A program made the position numbers and the translations under genes. Of a DNA stretch of 64,000 nt, positions 59,170 to 64,000 are shown piece by piece. The stretch lies in assembly GCF_003260995.1 (NCBI RefSeq), contig NZ_CP030040.1:2452773-2516772 (forward strand), in the 5' to 3' direction. How positions within the stretch are numbered: the first letter of the stretch is position 1; each line of letters begins with the position of its first letter. Below the pieces are notes generated by a model. The model saw only the letters and a program-made list of their open reading frames with translations, was not told where the DNA came from and made no database searches. The stretch comes from Acetobacterium sp. KB-1 (lineage in GTDB: Bacteria > Bacillota > Clostridia > Eubacteriales > Eubacteriaceae).

Positions 59170-59192
59170 CTCCATACTTTTACAGTATGGAG
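59170..59192 (-). terminator. Hairpin with minus-strand T-run
   Basis: A perfect 9-bp stem (CTCCATACT with AGTATGGAG) and five-base loop; on the minus strand it is followed by A and six T. It follows a stronger hairpin at 59221 and together they close the remnant gene at 59.3 kb. Confidence 0.7.
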
Positions 59193-59220
59193 AAATAAAT
59201 CGTTATAATAGATTGTTAAA

Positions 59221-59267
59221 AAGCCGGTTCAAAGCGCGCAGATTTTTCTTCCGCTTTGAACCGGCTT
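59221..59267 (-). terminator. Strong minus-strand terminator
   Basis: A perfect 16-bp stem (59221-59236 with 59252-59267) with a 15-base loop; on the minus strand the stem is extended by TTTTTAAC. Confidence 0.8.
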
Positions 59268-59285
59268 GGCTGGTGCTGGATGAGA

Positions 59286-59561
59286 CTAGATTTTGTTAAT
59301 GGCGTTAACGGGATAAGCTTCAATATACCCGCGGTAGCCCATCGGCACCAGCTGGAATCTCGGTGCTGCTTCCGGTGCCCATTGATAGCCATAAACCGTT
59401 GGATCAAACCGCTTAACATGCTCCCAGATTGCATCAATTTCGGCCATAAAATCGGTATCGTCATAGGGTTCGCCCTGAAATACCATCATCGTGCAGGGAG
59501 GCAATTCAATCAGCTCATAACCTTCCGGAACGAATTGCTTGACTGCCCTTGCTAAAAGCAC
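59286..59561 (-). pseudogene. Remnant of an AraC-type effector-binding (GyrI-like) domain
   Basis: A 91-residue frame (GTG start) with PEGYELIELPPCTMMVFQGE, AEIDAIWEHVKRFDPTVYGY and APRFQLVPMGYRGYIEAYPV. I recognise this as the C-terminal effector-binding domain of certain AraC regulators; the N-terminal HTH and part of the domain are missing. An overlapping frame upstream (59565-59630) continues as YIKRYKTVSPRNKVLEMSAF, so a frameshift near 59560 may separate it from the rest. It ends at a terminator. It is probably not functional as a regulator. Confidence 0.55.
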
Positions 59562-59626
59562 TCATTTCCAGAACCTTATTTCGAGGGCTTACTGTTTTAT
59601 AGCGTTTGATATAATCTTTCAGGCTG

Positions 59627-60016
59627 TTATATTTCGCTCTTTTTTTGCTTGCTTTTCGCTTTCGCCTGATTCTCTGCCACTCTAAAAGCGACGATTTTTC
59701 GGATCAGATCAAAAGGCATTGGTTCATTAAGCGGAAATTGAACCGAACCTTTGGCGCCCTTATATATTGACAATTCTTTCTTGAATTTTTCGATGCCTGA
59801 GGGCGCTGGATAGAAGCCGATATGGTTTTTATAGGCCGCAAAATGAACCAGATTACCATCCAGAAAGAATGTCGGCATTTGATAACTAATCTTTTCATCC
59901 GCTTCAGGCGCTACTTCTCTAATCACCTGCCGGATTTCCTGAAGAATCACCTGGACGTCCGCCGGGAATTGGCGGATATACGCATCAACTGGGTTACCGT
60001 CTTCAATTTTAGTCAT
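59627..60016 (-). CDS. DUF1801 (YdhG-like) protein
   Basis: A 129-residue protein of the DUF1801 family, recognised by DAYIRQFPADVQVILQEIRQVIREVAPEADEKISYQMPTF and the later HFAAYKNHIGFYP...FPLNEPMPFDLIRKIVAFR. A small one-domain alpha/beta fold like frataxin-like YdhG of Bacillus, for which iron-chaperone activity has been proposed. The C-terminus is a lysine-rich tail. ATG 60016 follows GAAGGGAATTAAA; a TTG upstream is rejected. Its own neighbourhood contains two gene remnants, so operon context is not informative. Confidence 0.8.
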   Translation of the reverse strand: MTKIEDGNPVDAYIRQFPADVQVILQEIRQVIREVAPEADEKISYQMPTFFLDGNLVHFAAYKNHIGFYPAPSGIEKFKKELSIYKGAKGSVQFPLNEPMPFDLIRKIVAFRVAENQAKAKSKQKKSEI

Positions 60017-60087
60017 TTTAATTCCCTTCAACTATATCTCCTTCCCTAGACCATTCTCCGGGCTACTGTTCTTCAAACCAGAATTTT

Positions 60088-60256
60088 CTAAAAGAATTTT
60101 AGAATCTCATCAGCCGATTTACGAGGAGGCATTTTAGCTTCCTGGGCTGCATGACCCACCGCAATCATCGCTTTATCCGATCGCCTTCATCGACCTTTTT
60201 AGATACGTCGTATTTCCGCATACTCCGTCTTTCAGCAATCACATTTTTAAATTCCA
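60088..60256 (-). pseudogene. Nitroreductase gene with large internal deletion
   Basis: From ATG 60256 the frame reads MEFKNVIAERRSMRKYDVSK and KVDEGDR, the N-terminus of a nitroreductase (R-R-S-x-R). A frame shift then leads to DKAMIAVGHAAQEAKMPPRK with SADEILKFF and a stop at 60088, the usual nitroreductase C-terminus. Only about 55 residues of the normal 180-200 are left, so the central part including most FMN contacts is deleted. Confidence 0.75.
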
Positions 60257-60496
60257 TAATAACTCCCATTTTCCTTGATACCTTATTATACTCCTATTAT
60301 GAAACCGTGCATTAAACTTTTAACCTTTACGTGGATATAAACACTATTTCCAGATTATTCTGAAACTTTAGTCAATCTTATTGAAATCAATCGCCCATTT
60401 CAGTCCTTAAAAACCACCGCCAATATTTAATCAAAACTGTTATTTAGTCGTCATAATGGGTATCAACGTACTGAAAGAAAAAGGAGGTGTTTTTCG

Positions 60497-61120
60497 ATGA
60501 CAAAGTCAAGAATCAAGCGACTCATTTTACTGTTGGTTTTGCTGGTTTTTTCGTCAGTTTTTATGGCTGGCTGTGGTCAACAAAGCACTCAAGACGCCGA
60601 TGGTGATTCCGAAACGGGTGATCGTTCCGAAGCGGTTGATAGCACTGCTACCCTGGATAAAATTTATGCGTTCTATGACAAGGTTCAGCTCGGCCAGACA
60701 AAAGCGGAGGTGGATACCGCCTTGGGCGTAACAGCTAAAGAACCCATGACTGATGTATTCCAGTATACTGACGCAAATGGAAATGGTGTTATGATTGGTC
60801 TGAGCTCTGTTTTTTCACAAGATGGAAGTTCAAAAGTTGTTTTTAATAAAAGTGTCGAGGGTTTGGAAGCTTACCTCATCACACTACCGGATGACAAACG
60901 AGTCACTGACGAACAGGCACAAAGTATTACTGAAGGGATGACCTATGAGGAAACCAAAGCGAAACTCGGAGGAGATGGTTATGAATTATCTTCAACTCAG
61001 GGCTTTGAAGGCAAACCGGAAATTGATCGAGTTTGGATGAAAAAAGGGATATCCATGATAACCGTTAAATTCTCCGGCCCGGATGGAACGGATGTCGCTA
61101 AAACAATTGTTGATTTTTAA
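60497..61120 (+). CDS. Lipoprotein with tandem SmpA/BLIP-like (DUF3862-type) repeats
   Basis: A 207-residue exported lipoprotein: signal KRLILLLVLLVFSSVFMAGC with lipidated Cys at 26, then an Asp/Glu/Ser-rich linker. Two related modules follow: YDKVQLGQTKAEVDTALGVT and QSITEGMTYEETKAKLGGDG, each the start of a small alpha-beta unit seen in SmpA/OmlA and beta-lactamase-inhibitor-protein folds (family DUF3862). Such proteins bind partners outside the cell; the target here is unknown. AAAGGAGG precedes the ATG. A terminator follows within 60 bases. Confidence 0.8.
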   Translation: MTKSRIKRLILLLVLLVFSSVFMAGCGQQSTQDADGDSETGDRSEAVDSTATLDKIYAFYDKVQLGQTKAEVDTALGVTAKEPMTDVFQYTDANGNGVMIGLSSVFSQDGSSKVVFNKSVEGLEAYLITLPDDKRVTDEQAQSITEGMTYEETKAKLGGDGYELSSTQGFEGKPEIDRVWMKKGISMITVKFSGPDGTDVAKTIVDF

Positions 61121-61178
61121 AAGTCTCGAATTGTTAAATGCCATCAAAAGGTGAAGATTTAATACCGCCTATAAAAAG

Positions 61179-61211
61179 GTCGGTGAAATGACAGACATTT
61201 CACCGACTTTT
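61179..61211 (+). terminator. Terminator after the lipoprotein gene
   Basis: A perfect 12-bp stem (61179-61190 with 61196-61207) followed by TTTT. Confidence 0.85.
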
Positions 61212-61232
61212 AGACTTTTTGAAATTATCTGG

Positions 61233-61871
61233 TTACACTTCTTTTGGGGAAGCCACATCCGCAAGAAGATCAAGCAAACTAACTTGCTTCTCTCCCTGAA
61301 TCAATTCTTTTTTTAGGACAACCCGATTTTCCGTGCTAATTTTTATCGCGGTTTTTGTGGAATACAGAAAGTCTGTTGCCTGGTCTGCTGGAATCACCAC
61401 TGGCATTCGGTTGTGAATCGGTGCGATCAATTCGACTGGGGGCTTAGTCATAATCATAAACTCATCGAAACCTTTTGTTTGTTGATGGAAAAAGCCGCCC
61501 AGATAAATCAGCTCCTCGGTACCGGTAAAGCGGAATTTCTCTTTTTTCTCATTCCATTCATAAAAACCCATCGCTGGAATCAAGCAACGGCGGTTCATAA
61601 AATCATCGCGGAAAAGGGGTTTTTCCAGCACCGTTTCCGAGCGGGCATTAATCAAGAGGGTCTTTTTCTCAAAATGCCGCGTGTACCCCCATTTTTTTAA
61701 CACCAGATCCATGCCCTGATGATCCTTCCGAGGGATGTAAACCGGCGCCAGATCAGTTGGATGGATATCCCCTTTTTTTATCACGGTATGATATTTTTTA
61801 TTCACTTCTTCAACGATTGCCTTGATCGCTCTTTCCTCTTTATCGGAATATAAAATATAACGTCCACACAT
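61233..61871 (-). CDS. SRAP-domain abasic-site crosslinking protein (YedK/HMCES family)
   Basis: A 212-residue protein. Members expose Cys2 as the nucleophile that caps abasic sites in single-stranded DNA. Here the start MCGRYILYSD puts Cys at position 2 when translation begins at ATG 61871, with AGGAGAAAA before it; a frame extending 30 residues upstream would mask this cysteine and is rejected. Catalytic context: NARSET, RRCLIPAMGFYEW (the conserved N, E residues) and IHNRMPVVI (His of the site). No SOS box or lexA gene was noted nearby. Expressed alone. Confidence 0.92.
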   Translation of the reverse strand: MCGRYILYSDKEERAIKAIVEEVNKKYHTVIKKGDIHPTDLAPVYIPRKDHQGMDLVLKKWGYTRHFEKKTLLINARSETVLEKPLFRDDFMNRRCLIPAMGFYEWNEKKEKFRFTGTEELIYLGGFFHQQTKGFDEFMIMTKPPVELIAPIHNRMPVVIPADQATDFLYSTKTAIKISTENRVVLKKELIQGEKQVSLLDLLADVASPKEV

Positions 61872-62015
61872 TTTTTTCTCCTGCCAGAAGGCCCCTTTAA
61901 AAATCAACGACACACATTTTTTTCTGCTATTCCCATTAGGCTTATCAAGCCCATGTAACACATACTCGCATCTTTACTTCCCCCTATTTTCACTTTTTAT
62001 TGCACTCGCTAATTT

Positions 62016-63287
62016 TCAACGCGCTTCTTCCATTGCCATTAGGATGATCTCATCGATGGTGTAGCCGGCCATGCTTTTAAAGTTCGAATACTTCCGTTTC
62101 AGTTTTTTATAAAGCTTTCTCGTATAGGTCATTCTAAACGGCAGATACGGTTCAATGGCTTTTATATAATCTTTACTATAAAAATCCTGGTTTTGTGAAA
62201 TCGCTTCAAATATTAATAGCGTCAGGTTTTTCTGTAAGAAGGATTTCATTTTACGGGATTTTTCATGATCCAGTTGCTCATATGAATCTGTCATTATCAT
62301 ATTAGAAAAATCAAACAAGGCATTGGTTAGCCGATCTAACGGCCACTTTCCCAACGTCACCGAAAAAATAGTCATGTGTTCATTTTCCAGATCCTCTTTG
62401 GCATCTTGTAAATCATCACATAATTGAAGCAGTATACCATAGGCAAAGGCAAAATCCACCTCTACATCAGAAAGTTTGCCCTTCACTAAATAGGCATCTG
62501 CCAGGACCGAAGCCCCGCCTTTTTGCGCACTTATTCCTAAGACGTCTTTTTCATAAGGGGACGTCATCTCATCATGCTGCATCAGACTATTACATTGTGC
62601 GTCGTGAATAGATAAGAGACTTTCATATAATTCTTTAAAATCTGTCCGACTATATTGGCTTTCAATCATCCCAACAAAATCAAATAAGGCCGCTTCGTAG
62701 TCGTCATTCGCATCTATTTGCTCACCTTCTAACCGGCGTCTAAAGCGTTTATTGATCTGTTGTTTATCTTCAAAGGATACTTCCGGGTCGTCTAAATAAT
62801 TATCAGTATACGGGTAAAGCATGCTATAAGCAAAAATAGAAGGGGTATACTCAACCTCAACCGCAAACAAAACCTGGAGCAGATTCATGATCCAGACATT
62901 TCTGAGGGCTTGCAACATGTTTTTTAATTCCATCTCGGCGTTAAACCCTTTGACACTGCAAATAAAGCGATTCGTTACACTTGGAAGGGCTTTTGCAAAA
63001 TCTTGATCAACCTCATCTTCGGTAAAGCCCGACTGTTCTCCAGCATTTTTTATCAGTGTCCATAAGGTGTTTTTCCAGTCCGTTAGTAGATCTTTATTCT
63101 TAGGACATTGCTTTAAGTGCGAAAAAAGGTTATTGATAAACTGGTTCACATCCTTTTCTCGTCTTATTTTTTCTTTGAGGTTGATTTTTTCACCCAAAAC
63201 AGGAAAACACTTGTCCGTTTTCCACCACCATTTGATATATCTACCCTTAAGTTGCTCAATCATTTCCTGCACAATAAAATTATTCAA
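62016..63287 (-). CDS. Class I isoprenoid-synthase-like protein, unusually long
   Basis: A 423-residue, all-helical, Asp-rich protein. TDNYLDDPEVS (about residues 165-175) and LLQLCDDLQDAKED (about 290-305) sit at a spacing consistent with the two aspartate-rich metal motifs of class I terpenoid or prenyl synthases. Around them are helices rich in Leu, Phe and Tyr. I recall uncharacterised 'class 1 isoprenoid biosynthesis enzyme' proteins of this size in Firmicutes but cannot assign a product. Compared with FPP/GGPP synthase (about 300) it is long. Starts at TTG with GGAGG four bases before it; no better ATG. No other isoprenoid gene adjoins it. Confidence 0.65.
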   Translation of the reverse strand: MNNFIVQEMIEQLKGRYIKWWWKTDKCFPVLGEKINLKEKIRREKDVNQFINNLFSHLKQCPKNKDLLTDWKNTLWTLIKNAGEQSGFTEDEVDQDFAKALPSVTNRFICSVKGFNAEMELKNMLQALRNVWIMNLLQVLFAVEVEYTPSIFAYSMLYPYTDNYLDDPEVSFEDKQQINKRFRRRLEGEQIDANDDYEAALFDFVGMIESQYSRTDFKELYESLLSIHDAQCNSLMQHDEMTSPYEKDVLGISAQKGGASVLADAYLVKGKLSDVEVDFAFAYGILLQLCDDLQDAKEDLENEHMTIFSVTLGKWPLDRLTNALFDFSNMIMTDSYEQLDHEKSRKMKSFLQKNLTLLIFEAISQNQDFYSKDYIKAIEPYLPFRMTYTRKLYKKLKRKYSNFKSMAGYTIDEIILMAMEEAR

Positions 63288-63590
63288 AATTCCTCCAACT
63301 TAAATCCACCGATCTGATTACGTTATTTCCATCAAGAATAGACTTGCTGATATTATATTATACGCTTTTAAAAGTGAAATGACTACGAATAACCGCACTT
63401 ATTAAGCAACATTTATTTTTTATCAGCACTTTTTTGACGCCGGTGATGCTGATTTGTTTCTCCCAGGAATCATAAGAAAGTTTAGCACAATGGTTCGGGT
63501 AGCATGATCCCGATGATGCCATCGGTATCGGCCCCACATTCCCATTGTTTAGGCGTTTTTTATTTCACCCTAATGACCCTTAAACATTAA
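63288..63590. other. Intergenic region with possible gene remnants
   Basis: 303 bases. On the minus strand one frame reads ECGADTDGIIGIMLPEPLC before a stop (63480-63545), and another reads from ATG 63533 to a stop near 63360 as SCYPNHCAKLSYDSWEKQIS and onward. Neither has a Shine-Dalgarno or family I recognise. I do not call a gene. Confidence 0.35.
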
Positions 63591-63630
63591 AAATGGATCG
63601 GTACCGAATTATTTCAGTACCAATCCATTT
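63591..63630 (-). terminator. Terminator after the 73-residue membrane protein
   Basis: A long imperfect stem (63591-63608 with 63613-63630) with A-rich flank on the plus side, giving a T-run on the minus strand. Confidence 0.65.
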
Positions 63631-63639
63631 AGATAACTT

Positions 63640-63861
63640 TTAGCGCGTATTAACAAGATAGACAAGATATAAAATTAGTAACGCAAGGGTAATTATTCCC
63701 CCTTTTATCATTTCATAAGACGGTGTCCCCTTTTCAACATGTACATGTGGGGCTACGAACAACCCCATCATAACATGAAACCCCAGACTAATTGCAATTT
63801 TAAAGGTACTACTGTTAATTTCACCAAATATAGTAGGAGAACCAATATAAATCAGGTACAT
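63640..63861 (-). CDS. Small membrane protein, unknown function
   Basis: A 73-residue protein with two hydrophobic segments (about 18-36 and 52-70) separated by a short histidine-containing loop (APHVHVEKG). The start has GGGGG about ten bases upstream, which overlaps the end of a preceding frame. It is followed by a terminator. The first gene of the pair (63873 to the right edge) also ends in a membrane segment, so the two may be subunits of one small membrane complex, or a frameshifted single gene. Confidence 0.55.
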   Translation of the reverse strand: MYLIYIGSPTIFGEINSSTFKIAISLGFHVMMGLFVAPHVHVEKGTPSYEMIKGGIITLALLILYLVYLVNTR

Positions 63862-63872
63862 AACCCAGCCCC

Positions 63873-64000
63873 CTATTGTGAAAAAATGGTTGCTCTTCTG
63901 ACAATTTTAGTCATGCTTTTCCCTTTGCTTTTTATCAAATCCACAACAAGCCATATGGTATAAATTGTTAAAAGCACACCCAGTAATTTGATTTCTCCAT
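63873..64000 (-). CDS. C-terminal end of a membrane protein, truncated by window
   Basis: The frame is open from the window edge to a TAG at 63873-63875. It reads EIKLLGVLLTIYTIWLVVDL then a basic tail (IKSKGKSMTKIVRRATIFSQ). One membrane helix and a positively charged end are all that can be seen; the family cannot be told. The next gene starts 12 bases on. Confidence 0.5.
   Translation of the reverse strand, partial: GEIKLLGVLLTIYTIWLVVDLIKSKGKSMTKIVRRATIFSQ

Noticed and set aside
63360..63545. Short Cys-containing frames near the right edge
   Set aside because: No Shine-Dalgarno, broken by stops and no family recognised; listed only as part of an intergenic region.

Overview
The window looks like a chromosomal stretch from a low-to-mid GC, strictly anaerobic Clostridia, most likely an acetogen close to Acetobacterium. 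That placement is inference. It rests on the AcoR/AcoABCL acetoin system behind a sigma-54 promoter, three MtaA/URO-D-type methyltransferase-like proteins, a stand-alone MetH-type activation-domain protein, many GGDEF-family signalling proteins and clostridial-style Shine-Dalgarno sites. I saw no rRNA, tRNA, CRISPR array or intact transposase.

Layout. 1-6.2 kb (minus): most of a Wadjet type III (JetABC) anti-plasmid operon led by a cN-I-like 5'-nucleotidase; the ATPase runs off the left edge. 6.2-6.7 kb: a non-coding zone with four perfect DnaA boxes and a decayed TrpD-like gene. 6.8-11.4 kb (minus): tocopherol-cyclase-like protein, DUF92 protein, 1-Cys peroxiredoxin, GGDEF/HD-GYP protein. 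11.7-16 kb (plus): TPP riboswitch and thiC, a calcium-loop protein, a diguanylate cyclase. 16.1-17.2 kb: two GNAT acetyltransferases. 17.3-24.7 kb (plus): acoR and acoA-acoB-acoC-acoL, with a 187-bp palindromic element between acoB and acoC. 24.7-30.1 kb: MFS transporter and three URO-D-like genes opposite a TetR gene, with two matching operators 60 bp apart. 30.2-32.7 kb: macro-domain protein and an amidohydrolase/TetR pair. 32.7-38.1 kb (minus): two-component system and MacB/FtsX-type ABC exporter. 38.3-47.0 kb: a cassette bounded by near-identical direct repeats, holding a second two-component system and a divergent Dlt-like operon. 47-64 kb: a mosaic of a beta-helix lipoprotein, an XRE/membrane-protein operon, an AAA ATPase, a c-di-GMP-receptor-like protein, DnaJ-like, TetR/EFR1, MetH-activation-like, diguanylate cyclase, several gene remnants, an SRAP protein and an unusual class I isoprenoid-synthase-like protein.

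The best candidate for an undescribed system is the 38.3-47.0 kb cassette: TCS, VTT protein, adenylation enzyme (DltA-like), PLP decarboxylase (LysA fold), carrier protein (DltC-like), MBOAT (DltB-like) and SGNH protein (DltD-like). It has the parts of a D-alanylation pathway plus a decarboxylase that could make a non-alanine amino acid for envelope esterification. The flanking repeats suggest it arrived as a unit. The aco genes together oxidise acetoin to acetyl-CoA and acetaldehyde under AcoR/sigma-54 control. The URO-D trio with its MFS carrier looks like an inducible uptake and demethylation unit, but no corrinoid protein lies beside it.
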